Assembly: GCA_021825465.1 (NCBI GenBank)
Contig: JAKAGX010000005.1
Span: 1-27,435 of the forward strand
DNA: 27,435 bases
Source of the DNA: a bacterium
Lineage (GTDB): Bacteria; Patescibacteriota; Minisyncoccia; UBA6257; GWB1-50-10
Direction: 5' to 3'
The notes beneath the pieces are model-generated. The model made no database searches. It saw nothing but the letters and a program-made list of their open reading frames with translations, and was not told where the DNA came from. Below, piece after piece: positions 1-9,500 of the stretch. A program made the translations under genes and the position numbers. Within the stretch, counting starts at the first letter, position 1. Each line of letters opens with the position of its first letter.

Positions 1-88
1 GATCTAGGAAATAGAAACGTCGGAACAGCTTTTCGCGACGCTCGCCTCGTTCGGCGAACCGTTCGTTTTCGAAGTCGCCGTTCCGCAC

Positions 89-2203
89 GTGGGGCAGGAG
101 ATTTCCTTTTATGCTTCCGTCAAGGAGAAATATGCCGACATTTTTGTGCGGCAACTCCAATCGTTTTGGAGCGAAGCGTCATTGGAGCGAGTGGACGATT
201 ACAATGTTTTCAATTATGCGGGATTTTCAGCCGGAGCTTTTGTCGTCGAGAAAGAGCGGTTTATTTTACCCCTCAAGACATATGAGGAGGTCGACGCCGA
301 TACGTTCCTTCCGATCCTTGGCAGCCTTTCCAAGATCAATGAGATAGGGGAAGGAGGCGCCTTTCAGCTCGTTGCAAGGCCGACGAACAAGAAGCACAAG
401 AAAGAAATAAGCTCCGCGATCAAGGTCTTGAGAAGTGGGTGGCAAATCGGCGAACTCTTGAAGAACGATATTTGGAGCATCTCGGCGGCGGATGTCATGA
501 AGGCGGCGCAGGGTACGGCCGAGAAAAAAACGGGGGATGAAGTGAAAAGGAGTATCGATGAAGAAAGTTTGAAAATGGTCTCCGCGAAGGCCGGGAAGGT
601 GATGTTCGACGTGAATGTGCGGGTTGTGGCATCCGCCCCGAATCAAATGGAGGCAGAGTCGCTCCTCCGAAGTTTAACGGCCGGGTTTTCGCAGTTCGGC
701 GCGCCGAATCGGAATGAGTTGAGCGTTGTGAAACCGGCGAACCAAAAGCAGGTCTTCCACGACTTTTCTTTCAGGGAATTCAACGAATCGGAGGCCATGG
801 TTTTGGGAAGCAACGAGCTTGCAAGCATTTTCCATCTTCCGACGCCTATGACCGATGTGCCGAGGATAAAATACCTGAAAGCGCGGGAAGCGGCTCCGCC
901 GCCGAACCTGCCGAAGGACGGTGTTATGATCGGTTTCAGCCGTTTCCGGGGTGAAACCAAAGAAGTAAGAATCACAGACGACGACCGCCGCCGGCATATG
1001 TACATCATCGGACAAACCGGTACCGGCAAGTCGAATTTCTTGTCCAATATGATCGTGGGGGATATCCGCCGGGGGAAAGGCGTCGGCGTCATCGACCCGC
1101 ACGGCGATTTGGTGGACGACATTTTGAGCGTCATTCCGAAGGAACGGGAGGACGACGTTATCCTTTTCGATCCCGGCAATCTTAAGATGCCGGTGGGGCT
1201 CAATATGCTGGAATATGATTTTTCAAAGCCCGAAGAAAAGACCTCCATTGTGAACGAAATGCTCCAAATTTTCGACAAGTTGTACGACCTGAAGACCACC
1301 GGCGGGCCGATGTTCGAGCAATATATGCGGAATGCACTTCTTCTCTTGATGGAAGATGCGCCGAATGAACCGTCGACCCTTATGGAAGTGGCACGCGTCT
1401 TTTCCGATGCCGAGTTCAGGCGAAGGAAGCTCGAGCGGATCTCGAATCCGGTCGTCCGCGATTTTTGGGAGAAGGAGGCGGTGAAAGCGGGCGGCGAAGC
1501 GGCGCTTCAAAACATCACGCCGTACGTCACTTCGAAATTCAACAATTTCACGTCGAATGATTATATGCGGCCGATCGTAGGCCAAGTGAAGTCGGCTTTC
1601 AATTTCCGGGAGATCATGGATTCCGGGAAGATCCTTCTTGTCAATCTTTCGAAAGGGAAAGTCGGCGATTTGAATGCGAATCTCTTGGGCATGATCTTCG
1701 TGGGAAAGATCCTTATGGCGTCTTTGGGGAGGGCCGACGTCAGTGAGTCGAAGCGGAAAGATTTTTATCTTTTCATCGACGAATTCCAAAACTTTACGAC
1801 CGATTCCGTATCGACCATCCTTTCCGAAGCGAGAAAGTACAAGTTGAATCTTACCGTTGCGCACCAATTCATCGCTCAACTTTCCGAAAAGACCAGGGAC
1901 GCCGTTTTTGGAAACGTCGGATCGACCATTTCCTTCAGAATTGGCCCCCACGATGCCGAATTTTTGGTCAAAACGTTCGAGCCGGTTTTCAGCGTGAACG
2001 ACCTCGTGAACATCGACAATTACCAAGCTTATGCACGGATCCTCATCAACGGAGAAACTTCGCGGCCTTTCAATATCATCGTGCCAAAGGCCGAGCGGGG
2101 AAGCGAAGACCAAGCGGAAACGCTCAAGGAAAAATCGTACGTGCGGTACGGTGAACCGCGGGAAGCGGTGGAATCGGAAATATACCGCCGTTTAAGGGCA
2201 TGA
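89..2203 (+). CDS. VirD4/HerA-like DNA-pumping ATPase (type IV secretion coupling-protein family), 5' end unresolved
   Basis: A 704-aa protein from GTG 89. A P-loop (Walker A) GQTGTGKS lies at residues 308-315 and a Walker B strand FYLFIDEFQNF at 559-569, followed by the sensor-like TVAHQFIAQL near 589-598. This is the arrangement of TraG/VirD4/HerA motor ATPases that move DNA through conjugation or secretion channels. The roughly 300-residue N-terminal part has no motif I can name; such proteins are common in Patescibacteria, so the substrate is unknown. The GTG at 89 has no Shine-Dalgarno sequence. The same frame stays open back to nt 8 and reads like more of this protein, but an in-frame TAG at 5-7 closes it. 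The true start may therefore lie outside the window behind a frameshift or contig-edge error. The gene ends in an ATGA overlap with the next gene. The family is secure; the exact role is not. Confidence 0.85.
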   Translation: MGQEISFYASVKEKYADIFVRQLQSFWSEASLERVDDYNVFNYAGFSAGAFVVEKERFILPLKTYEEVDADTFLPILGSLSKINEIGEGGAFQLVARPTNKKHKKEISSAIKVLRSGWQIGELLKNDIWSISAADVMKAAQGTAEKKTGDEVKRSIDEESLKMVSAKAGKVMFDVNVRVVASAPNQMEAESLLRSLTAGFSQFGAPNRNELSVVKPANQKQVFHDFSFREFNESEAMVLGSNELASIFHLPTPMTDVPRIKYLKAREAAPPPNLPKDGVMIGFSRFRGETKEVRITDDDRRRHMYIIGQTGTGKSNFLSNMIVGDIRRGKGVGVIDPHGDLVDDILSVIPKEREDDVILFDPGNLKMPVGLNMLEYDFSKPEEKTSIVNEMLQIFDKLYDLKTTGGPMFEQYMRNALLLLMEDAPNEPSTLMEVARVFSDAEFRRRKLERISNPVVRDFWEKEAVKAGGEAALQNITPYVTSKFNNFTSNDYMRPIVGQVKSAFNFREIMDSGKILLVNLSKGKVGDLNANLLGMIFVGKILMASLGRADVSESKRKDFYLFIDEFQNFTTDSVSTILSEARKYKLNLTVAHQFIAQLSEKTRDAVFGNVGSTISFRIGPHDAEFLVKTFEPVFSVNDLVNIDNYQAYARILINGETSRPFNIIVPKAERGSEDQAETLKEKSYVRYGEPREAVESEIYRRLRA

Positions 2204-2811
2204 AGCCGTTTCTTTCCATTGTGATCCCCGTTTGCGATGAAGGGAAAAATTTGCCGCTTGCGCTTATCGACATCGACCGGCGCTTGAGTGGCGTCGATTA
2301 TTCGTATGAGGTCATCGTTGTGGATGGCGATCCGTCCGATGCTAAAACGAAAACGATAGAAAGGTTCAAAAAGTTTTTCCCATACTTGCGGTCGGAAAAG
2401 ATCCTCACGGGTGGTAAAAAAGGACCGGTTGTGAAAACGGGCATGCTTTCAGCAAGAGGGAGCTATCGCCTTTTTGTCGACGTCGAAATGCAACTTCCCC
2501 TCGGCTGGTTCGCCGAGGCGATCCCTCTCTTCAAAGGCGGCGCCGAAGCCGTTCTCGATCCCCGAAACCGCTTTTGGTGCTTTGGCGAAGAAGCGGCCGA
2601 GCGGATATTCCGGGCTGTTTCGGTGGCGGGAGAAGGGATCGGTTTCGAAGCTGCGGCCCTTGCACGCCTCATGGGCGTGAACGTGGCGGCGTTCAGCGTT
2701 CAAGATGCGACTCTGGAAGGTCCGAGGCCGAAATTTTCCGCGCGTTTATCGGCGGTGAGGGATATCATTACCGTGAGATTGAACGTTTTGCTCCATCGTT
2801 ATACGTGGTAA
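2200..2811 (+). CDS. Family-2 glycosyltransferase-like protein, degenerate
   Basis: A 203-aa protein whose ATG overlaps the previous stop (ATGA at 2200-2203), so the two are probably translationally coupled. The N-terminus SIVIPVCDEGKNL is the typical GT-A strand and nucleotide-binding start of dolichyl-phosphate-mannose-synthase-like enzymes, and VKTGMLSARGSY (78-89) matches the family pattern V-x-x-G-x-x-x-A-x-G. The usual VVDDGSxD is replaced by VVDGDPSDA (40-48), and the metal-binding DADLSxxP by DVEMQLP (94-100). It still has acidic residues in both places, so weak activity is possible. There is no C-terminal membrane segment. It is shorter than most family members (about 230-320 aa). 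Acceptor and sugar donor cannot be told from sequence. Confidence 0.7.
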   Translation: MKPFLSIVIPVCDEGKNLPLALIDIDRRLSGVDYSYEVIVVDGDPSDAKTKTIERFKKFFPYLRSEKILTGGKKGPVVKTGMLSARGSYRLFVDVEMQLPLGWFAEAIPLFKGGAEAVLDPRNRFWCFGEEAAERIFRAVSVAGEGIGFEAAALARLMGVNVAAFSVQDATLEGPRPKFSARLSAVRDIITVRLNVLLHRYTW

Positions 2812-2814
2812 AAT
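2806..2814 (+). promoter_or_regulatory. Extended -10 promoter for tpiA (predicted leaderless)
   Basis: TGGTAAAAT is an extended -10 element (TGn + TAAAAT at 2809-2814) over the last codons of the glycosyltransferase gene. The tpiA ATG at 2822 is 7 nt after it, which is where transcription would be expected to start. No Shine-Dalgarno sequence is present. A -35 is not convincing (TTTTGC at 2786-2791). Confidence 0.4.
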
Positions 2815-2821
2815 TCATTCA

Positions 2822-3568
2822 ATGAAAATATTGGCTTTCAATTGGAAGTTGAATCCTTTGACGGAGCGGGAAGCGCTGTCGCTTTCAAGTTTATCGGATC
2901 GAAAGGATGTCATACTCTTCCCCCCCGCGGTTTTTTTGGATGCCATCGTTCAACGGACAAAAAGAGCCGAAGTCGGCGTTCAAAATTTGTTTTGGGAGGC
3001 GGAAGGCGCTTTCACGGGAGAGCTATCGCCGGTCATGGCAAAAAGTCTCGGCGTACGATGGGCATTGGTGGGCCACTCGGAGCGAAGAAGATATTTCGAA
3101 GAGACCGACGAGATGGTGAATAAAAAAATAAAAGCTGCCTTTGCGGCTGGATTGAACGTGATCCTTTGCGTCGGCGAACCGAGGTCGGTGAGGGAAAGGG
3201 GTATTCGCGCCGCCCGAGCGTTCATCCGAAAGCAGTTAGTGAGCGATCTATCCGGCATTCGAAGTTCGGAATTCAAGGGCCGGGATCTCGCGATCGCTTA
3301 CGAACCGATTTGGGCCATCAGTGAGGGCGCTGCCCATCATCCTTCCGATACCCCGAAAGACAGCGCTGAAATGGCGAAATTCATCAAGCAAACCCTATCC
3401 CCTAAACCCTATCCCCTAAACCCTAAGGTTTTGTACGGCGGTTCGGTCGACTCGAAGAATGTCGCGGATTTTTTGGAACCCCGCGAGATCGGCGGCGTTT
3501 TAATAGGAGGAGCCAGCGTGAAGAAGGAAGAATTGAGAAAGATATTTGCAATTTCAAATATCAAATGA
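2822..3568 (+). CDS. tpiA: Triosephosphate isomerase
   Basis: A 248-aa cytoplasmic enzyme that interconverts dihydroxyacetone phosphate and glyceraldehyde 3-phosphate in glycolysis. The catalytic set is present: N7 and K9 in NWKLN, H85 in VGHSERR, E161 in AYEPIWAI, and the phosphate-binding YGGSV at 205-209. The mobile lid (loop 6, about 165-178) reads AISEGAAHHPSDTP instead of the usual AIGTGKxATP, so the tip of the lid is altered and slightly longer. Residues 191-202 (TLSPKPYPLNPK) come from a 14-nt tandem repeat in the DNA, in what should be a surface segment before the YGGSV strand. The last codons (AISNIK) run into an AT-rich repeat. Other glycolytic genes are not adjacent. Confidence 0.95.
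   Translation: MKILAFNWKLNPLTEREALSLSSLSDRKDVILFPPAVFLDAIVQRTKRAEVGVQNLFWEAEGAFTGELSPVMAKSLGVRWALVGHSERRRYFEETDEMVNKKIKAAFAAGLNVILCVGEPRSVRERGIRAARAFIRKQLVSDLSGIRSSEFKGRDLAIAYEPIWAISEGAAHHPSDTPKDSAEMAKFIKQTLSPKPYPLNPKVLYGGSVDSKNVADFLEPREIGGVLIGGASVKKEELRKIFAISNIK
3390..3425 (+). repeat. 14-nt tandem repeat (AAACCCTATCCCCT) inside tpiA
   Basis: Two perfect copies of AAACCCTATCCCCT (3390-3403 and 3404-3417) are followed by a partial third, AAACCCTA (3418-3425). The repeat is telomere-like in composition. It lies in frame within tpiA and encodes Lys/Pro/Leu/Tyr/Asn-rich residues. Confidence 0.85.
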
Positions 3569-3630
3569 CAAATGCCAAATCAATGTCAAAGTTCAAATTT
3601 GACATTTGAAATTTGGATTTTGGATTTTAT
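3550..3630. repeat. AT-rich CAAATG/ATTTGG repeat and hairpin between tpiA and the next gene
   Basis: The short words CAAATG, CAAAT, ATTTG and GGATTTT recur through the tpiA 3' end and the spacer. A perfect 9-bp hairpin forms between AATGTCAAA (3582-3590) and TTTGACATT (3598-3606), flanked by a further CCAAAT/ATTTGG pair (3575-3580 and 3611-3616). There is no T-run after the stem, so I do not call it a terminator. Confidence 0.7.
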
Positions 3631-3636
3631 CAAACT

Positions 3637-4419
3637 ATGTCCCGCACCACCAAACAATTCGTCTTCGGTCTCCTGTATGTGGCCGTTCTCGGCATCATCT
3701 TGTTTTTGATTTTTGCGCCGAAATTGATACCCGCACCGTCGTGCTCGGACGGCGTTCAAAATGGAGGGGAAACGGGAATCGATTGCGGGGGGCCGTGCAT
3801 GCCGTGCTATCTGAAAGATGCAAAGCCGCTCGAAGTTTCGGGAAGCCCCTCTCTTTTCAAGGATGCATCGTTAGGGAAGGTCTTTGCGGCCGTCGATGTC
3901 ATGAATCAAAATCAGGATCTCGGCATGCATAGTTTCTCTTATCGCGTTCAGTTCTTCGACGATGCTCGGAATCTTGTCGGGACAGTCGATGGCTATGACA
4001 ATATCTTTCCGGGGCAATCGAAGTACCTTGTCGCGGAATATGACGGCAGTTCGTACGACGTCGGAAGGATCACGAGCGCCGTATGGAGCGTTACGGGAAC
4101 GGTCTCGTGGGCGAAGGCCGTCGATTTCATTGTTCCGTCGCTTTCGATTTCGGCGGGGCCGACGCTTTCGTCGAGCACCAATCAAGTTGCTCTTACCGGA
4201 ACTCTTGCGAACGGCAGCCCGGTCAATATTTCCGCCGTGAAGGTCGTCGGATTCGTTCTTGATAAATATGGCGACCCTCTCTTTGTGGGCAGCACGGTGG
4301 TGAACGATGTCGGAAGCTTCGGAAGCTCCGGATTTTCGATTTTCTTTCCGTCGGAGGTTTTTTCCGGTGTTGATTTGACCGGTGCCAAGCCCGAGGTGTA
4401 CCTTTACGCGGAGGAGTAA
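3637..4419 (+). CDS. Membrane-anchored extracellular protein with Cys-rich motif
   Basis: A 260-aa protein. I chose ATG 3637 because an earlier in-frame TTG (3613) lies inside the AT-rich repeat. A basic N-terminus (MSRTTKQ) precedes one hydrophobic segment (about residues 9-29), giving a type-II-like anchor or uncleaved signal. Next comes CSDGVQNGGETGIDCGGPC plus MPC (about 36-57), a short four-cysteine motif known from many secreted proteins of uncultured bacteria. The rest is rich in beta-strand patterns (VSGSPSL, FAAVDVMNQN, VAEYDG, VALTGTLANGSPVNISAVKVVGFVLD), resembling tandem FxLYD/CARDB-like Ig folds, but this is a guess from pattern. It sits directly upstream of rodA and mltG, which suggests a cell-envelope role. 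No enzyme motif is visible. Confidence 0.7.
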   Translation: MSRTTKQFVFGLLYVAVLGIILFLIFAPKLIPAPSCSDGVQNGGETGIDCGGPCMPCYLKDAKPLEVSGSPSLFKDASLGKVFAAVDVMNQNQDLGMHSFSYRVQFFDDARNLVGTVDGYDNIFPGQSKYLVAEYDGSSYDVGRITSAVWSVTGTVSWAKAVDFIVPSLSISAGPTLSSSTNQVALTGTLANGSPVNISAVKVVGFVLDKYGDPLFVGSTVVNDVGSFGSSGFSIFFPSEVFSGVDLTGAKPEVYLYAEE

Positions 4420-4431
4420 GGCAGAGGTTCT

Positions 4432-5514
4432 ATGCAATTTTTGAGCGATTTGAAAAAAATAGACTGGGTGCTCATTGCGGCCTTAGGGGCGCTTGCGGCC
4501 ATGAGCCTCGGCGTTCTTGCGCCTTACGATGCTTCTTTTTTCGAGAAGCAAATTATTTGGTACGCAATAGGATTTGCCGTCATCATTTTTGGGAGCCAGC
4601 TCAATTGGCGCTGGATACTCAAATGGCCGATCTTCAAGTACGGTTTTTATGCGTTTTCCATTCTTCTTCTCCTTGTTTCCAATCTTCAGTCGCACATTGT
4701 GCGGGGAAGCAAAAGCTGGCTTTCGTTCGGTTTTTTCCAGTTCGAGCCGGCGGAATTTGCAAAGCTGGGACTTATTTTCCTTCTTGCGAGTTTTTTTACG
4801 TCGCGGTACCTCGCGGCGTGGAGAAGTAAATATCTTTTTTCTTCTCTGGGCCTTGCGCTTATTCCGACGCTCCTCACGGCGATCCACCCCGATTTAGGAT
4901 CGGCCATCGTCATCATGAGCATTTGGGTCGGGTTCGTCCTCGTGGGAGGCATCAATGTGAAGAGGTTTTTTATCGGGCTCGTCGCCTTTGCGCTCATCGC
5001 CGTCCTTATTTGGAGTTTCTTTCTCAAGGAGTACCAGCGAGAGCGCTTGGTTGCGTTTCTTTCGCCGCAAAAGGATCCTCTCGGCATCAATTACAATGTC
5101 ATTCAAGCGAAGATCGCAATCGGGTCGGCTGGCTTTTGGGGCAAGGGATACGGACAAGGGACGCAAACCGAATTCCATTTTCTTCCGGAGGCGCAAACCG
5201 ATTTCATCTTTGCGGCCTTTTCCGAGGAGTGGGGAGTATTCGGTGATATCGTTCTGTTATTGACATTCCTCGTTATTTTTTATAGACTCACGGATATCGG
5301 TTTGCGATCCGGCAGCAATAGTTTCAAGTTTCTGGTTTTCGGCTGTGGGGTGGTTCTTTTAGTTCAAATCGCGATCAACGTGGGTTCAAATCTCGGCTTG
5401 GTGCCGGTAACCGGGATAACGTTGCCATTCGTGAGTTACGGAGGGTCCAGTATCTTGACTATTGCAATACTGTTCAGTATAATTCAACATATTAAACTTG
5501 AATCCTCAAGATGA
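4432..5514 (+). CDS. rodA: SEDS-family peptidoglycan polymerase RodA
   Basis: A 360-aa polytopic membrane protein with about ten hydrophobic segments. SEDS glycosyltransferases polymerise lipid II into glycan strands together with a class B PBP. Family motifs are present: RGSKSWLSFGFFQFEPAEFAK (about 91-111), HPDLGSA (152-158), NYNVIQAKIAIGSAGFWGKG (220-239), LPEAQTDFIFAAFSEEWG (251-268) and PVTGITLPFVSYGGSS near the C-terminus. D257 in QTDFIF matches the extracellular-loop Asp needed for polymerase activity in RodA homologues. HPDLGSA and the GKGYGQGTQTEFHFLPE loop favour RodA over FtsW. It begins 12 nt after the previous stop and overlaps mltG by 17 nt. No PBP2 gene is in the window. Confidence 0.92.
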   Translation: MQFLSDLKKIDWVLIAALGALAAMSLGVLAPYDASFFEKQIIWYAIGFAVIIFGSQLNWRWILKWPIFKYGFYAFSILLLLVSNLQSHIVRGSKSWLSFGFFQFEPAEFAKLGLIFLLASFFTSRYLAAWRSKYLFSSLGLALIPTLLTAIHPDLGSAIVIMSIWVGFVLVGGINVKRFFIGLVAFALIAVLIWSFFLKEYQRERLVAFLSPQKDPLGINYNVIQAKIAIGSAGFWGKGYGQGTQTEFHFLPEAQTDFIFAAFSEEWGVFGDIVLLLTFLVIFYRLTDIGLRSGSNSFKFLVFGCGVVLLVQIAINVGSNLGLVPVTGITLPFVSYGGSSILTIAILFSIIQHIKLESSR

Positions 5515-6514
5515 TAAAAGAGGCCTCATAGCCTCGCGTCTCCTATTCGTGTTAGGAATTTTTTTGGTTCTCATCCTTATGGCAGCTTACTTTTTTTACG
5601 GCCTACAACCAAGTTTTGCGACGACGACGCCCGTCAAGTTCGTCGTTCAAAAAGGCGAGGGTTTCAAGGAAATAGGAGCCGAGCTTTCCAGAAACTCGCT
5701 TATCCGATCGATCACCGTCTTCAAGGTTTATTCTTTTTTGACGGGGAGCGCGACTCGCTTTCAGCCCGGCATCTATGAACTTGCCGGCACCATGAGCGTT
5801 CCGCAGATCGTGGGGCTTCTCCGGTCGGGAGGCGTCAATGACGTAACCGTTCAAATACCGGAAGGAGCGACGGTGAAGGACATCGATCAGATACTTTCCT
5901 CAAAAGGCGTCATTGCGCCGAACGCCCTTGCGAGTTTCAACTTCAAAAGCCTCTCGACGCAGTATCAGTTTTTAGCCAACGCCTCTTCGCTTGAAGGATT
6001 CTTGTTCCCGGATACCTATAATTTCGCTTTATCATCGAGTCCCGATGACGTGGTCAAAAAAATGCTTGATACGTTCGAGGTGAAGGCGTGGCCTCTCATT
6101 GCCGGCGAGAAGGATTGGTATGATCGGTTGACCTTAGCTTCGTTTCTGGAGCGGGAGGTTTCCACGACGACCGATCGGGAAATCGTGGCGGGGATACTCC
6201 TGCGGCGGATCGTCCTTGGCATGCCCCTTCAAGTCGACGCAACCCTCTCATACGCGAAGTGCGATGGCAAGCTCCTCACGTGCGCCAATCTTGTTCCTTC
6301 CGGCGCCGACACGAAGATCGCTTCGCTGTATAACACCTATCTCCATACCGGGTGGACTCCTACGCCGATCTCGAATCCCGGCAGGAATGCGATCGAGGCT
6401 GCCGTGAATCCGGCTCAAACAAGCTACCTGTATTATTTTTCAAATGCTTCCGGGACGACGTTTTTTTCGAAGACCCTTCAGGAAAACAACCAAAAACAAT
6501 TGAAATATTTATAA
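5498..6514 (+). CDS. mltG: Endolytic murein transglycosylase MltG (YceG-like)
   Basis: A 338-aa protein starting with TTG 5498 inside the end of rodA; no in-frame ATG lies before the membrane segment. The next possible start, GTG 5549, would cut into the hydrophobic segment. One transmembrane helix (about 12-34) anchors the protein, with the catalytic part outside. A LysM-like region (VKFVVQKGEGFKEIGAELSRNSLI) precedes the YceG domain with EGFLFPDTY (166-174) and LASFLEREV (213-221). E218 is the expected catalytic Glu. Downstream are the family motifs AGILLRRI and NPGRNAIEAAVNP. MltG cleaves nascent glycan strands near the membrane and so sets strand length. Its overlap with rodA suggests joint synthesis and trimming of wall glycans. 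Confidence 0.92.
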   Translation: MNPQDDKRGLIASRLLFVLGIFLVLILMAAYFFYGLQPSFATTTPVKFVVQKGEGFKEIGAELSRNSLIRSITVFKVYSFLTGSATRFQPGIYELAGTMSVPQIVGLLRSGGVNDVTVQIPEGATVKDIDQILSSKGVIAPNALASFNFKSLSTQYQFLANASSLEGFLFPDTYNFALSSSPDDVVKKMLDTFEVKAWPLIAGEKDWYDRLTLASFLEREVSTTTDREIVAGILLRRIVLGMPLQVDATLSYAKCDGKLLTCANLVPSGADTKIASLYNTYLHTGWTPTPISNPGRNAIEAAVNPAQTSYLYYFSNASGTTFFSKTLQENNQKQLKYL

Positions 6515-6551
6515 ACCCCATTTCCAAAGTCGCCTAAACCAAAAAAAACCA

Positions 6552-9500
6552 ATGCAAAAAGTAAAAATCTTTTCTTCGCATAAAAAGCAGGCATTCGCAC
6601 CGGACAATTGGCTCGGTATTCAGGTCGATTCGTATCGATGGTTCCTCGAAAAAGGGCTCCGCGAGCTCTTCGACGAGATTTCGCCCATCAAAGATCACAG
6701 TGGGAACGAACTAGAGTTGAGTTTTTTGGATTATAAATTCGATGAGCCGAAGTACACGGAAGCGCAGTCGATGGAAAAGGATTTGACGTACGAAGCGCCG
6801 CTTCGGGCGAATATCAAGCTCGCCAACAAGCTTACCAAGGACGTCAAGGTGCAAGAGGTGTATTTGGGGGACTTTCCGGTTATGACCGCGCGGGGAACGT
6901 TCATCGTGAACGGCGTGGAACGGGTAGTCATTTCGCAGATCATCCGATCGCCCGGAGCGTACTTTACGGCGAATATATGGAGAGGAAAGAAGCTTTTTGG
7001 CGCGAAGTTGATCCCCAATCGGGGAGCTTGGCTCGAATTCGAGACCGAAGCGGACGGCGTCGTGAGCGTGAAGATCGATCGCCGGAGGAAAGCTCCGGTG
7101 ACGCAGCTCCTTCGGATCTTTGGTTTCGAGACGAACGAGGAAATCAAAAAAGCCTTCTCGAAAGTCGATACAGGGACCTTGAAATACATCGATGCCACGC
7201 TTGCCAAAGATGAATCAAAAACCCGCGATGAATCGTTCCTTGAGATCTACAAGCGATTGCGGCCGGGCGAGCTCGCAACGCTTGAGAATGCAAAATTCCT
7301 CATCGAGCCCATGTTCTCGCGTTTTGATCGGTATGACTTGAGTCCGGTCGGGAGGTATAAATTCAATCAGCGTTTGAATATCACGAAGAAAGACAGCCGC
7401 GTCCTTGACGTGGATGATTTGGTCGCGGTCATTTCGGAGATCGTGCGGCTTAACAATGACCAATCGTCCGAACCGGACGATATCGACCATTTGGGCAACC
7501 GACGCATCAGGTCCGTCGGGGAATTGGTGCAACTTCGGTTGAGGATCGGTTTTGCGCGGTTGAAACGGGGGATCCAAGACAAAATGTCCACGCTCGATCG
7601 TTCGACCCTTCAACCTGCACAGCTCGTGAACTACAAACTTTTGACTTCGGTGGTGCGGGATTTCTTCGCTTCGTCGACTTTGTCGCAGTTCATGGATCAA
7701 GTGAATCCTTTGGCTGAACTTGAACATAAGCGCCGGGTTTCTTCCATGGGCCCCGGCGGACTCACGCGGGAACGTGCCGGTTTCGAGGTCCGGGACGTGC
7801 ACCTTTCCTATTATGGGAGGATTTGTCCGATCCAAACACCGGAAGGTGCGAATATCGGTATTGTGAACTACTTTGCAACGTGTGCAAGGATCAATGAGTA
7901 TGGGTTTTTGGAATCGCCGTACTACCACGTGAAGAACGGAAAAGTCACCGACGAGCTTGTATGGTTGAATGCCTTTGACGAGGAAAAGTACAACATTACG
8001 CAAGCGGATGTGAGGACCGACGACGAAGGGAAGATCCTGGAAAAAGTCGTCCCCGCCCGCGTGAAAGGAGATCCTTCGACGTGCCAAGCGACCGAAGTCG
8101 ACTTTATGGATGTTTCGACGAATGAAATGATCAGCGTTTCGACGGCCCTTATACCGTTTTTGGAACATAACGATGCCAACCGCGTGCTTATGGGCTCGAA
8201 CATGCAACGACAGGCAGTGCCTCCGCTTATGGCCGAAGCGCCGCTCGTTTGCACCGGCGAAGAAGAAAAAGCTGCCGTCGATTCGGGGCAAGTCATCGTA
8301 GCGGACGTCCACGGAGTCGTTTCCGAAGTTGACGGTCGTTCTATAACGGTGAAATCGGAGAAAGGAAACAAAGTTTACAATCTTTATAAATTCAAACGAT
8401 CGAACAATTCGACGTGTATGTCCCAGCGCCCCGTCGTTTCCGTCGGCGAGAAAGTGAAACCCGGAACGGTTTTGGCAGATGGTCCGGCGACCGAGAACGG
8501 CGTCTTGGCGCTCGGTAAAAATCTTCTCGTAGCCTTCGTTCCGTTCTACGGAGCAAACTTCGAAGATGCCATCGTCGTTTCCGAGCGGGTTGCCCGCGAG
8601 GACCTCTTTACTTCCGTCTACATCGATACGCATACCTGCCTCGTGAAAGATACGAAGCTGGGCCCTGAAATAACGACACCCGACATTCCGAATGTCTCCG
8701 AGGAAAAATTGAGGAATTTGGATGCCGAAGGGATCATCCGGATCGGCGCCGAGGTACGTGCGAACGATATCTTGGTCGGAAAGATCTCTCCGAAGGGCGA
8801 ATCGGAACTTACTTCCGAAGAGCGGCTCCTCCGCGCCATTTTCGGCGAGAAGGCGAGAGACATCAAGGATACGTCGCTTACGCTGCCACACGGCAAGGAA
8901 GGAAGAGTGATCGGTATCAAAATATTCTCGCGCGACAAAGGCGACAAACTCGATCCCGGCATCATCAAAAAGATCCAGGTAGAAGTTGCACAGCTCCGAA
9001 AGATCAAAGCGGGCGACAAGCTTGCGGGACGCTACGGCAACAAAGGCGTCATTTCCCAGATACGGAAAGTGGAAGATATGCCGTATCTTGCCGACGGGAC
9101 GCCTGTCGACATTGTTTTGAATCCTCTGGGCGTCGTCTCCCGCATGAATTTGGGCCAAATCATGGAGGTGAGCTTGGGCCTCGCTGCAAAAAAACTCGGC
9201 TATCGAGCCGTCGTGAAGAACTTCGTCGGTGCGTCCGACGATGATATCAAGGACGAACTTGTGGCTGCGGGGTATGAATCGAGCGGAAAGATGACGGTCA
9301 TGAACGGCCTTACGGGCCAGCCTTTCGCCGAGCCGATCACCGTGGGCTATATGTATATCATGAAATTGAATCACTTGGTGGAAGACAAAATGCACGTCAG
9401 ATCCACTGGGCCGTACTCTTTGATCACTCAGCAACCTTTGGGCGGAAAAGCGAATCTCGGCGGCCAGCGTTTCGGAGAAATGGAAGTGTGGGCGCTCGAA

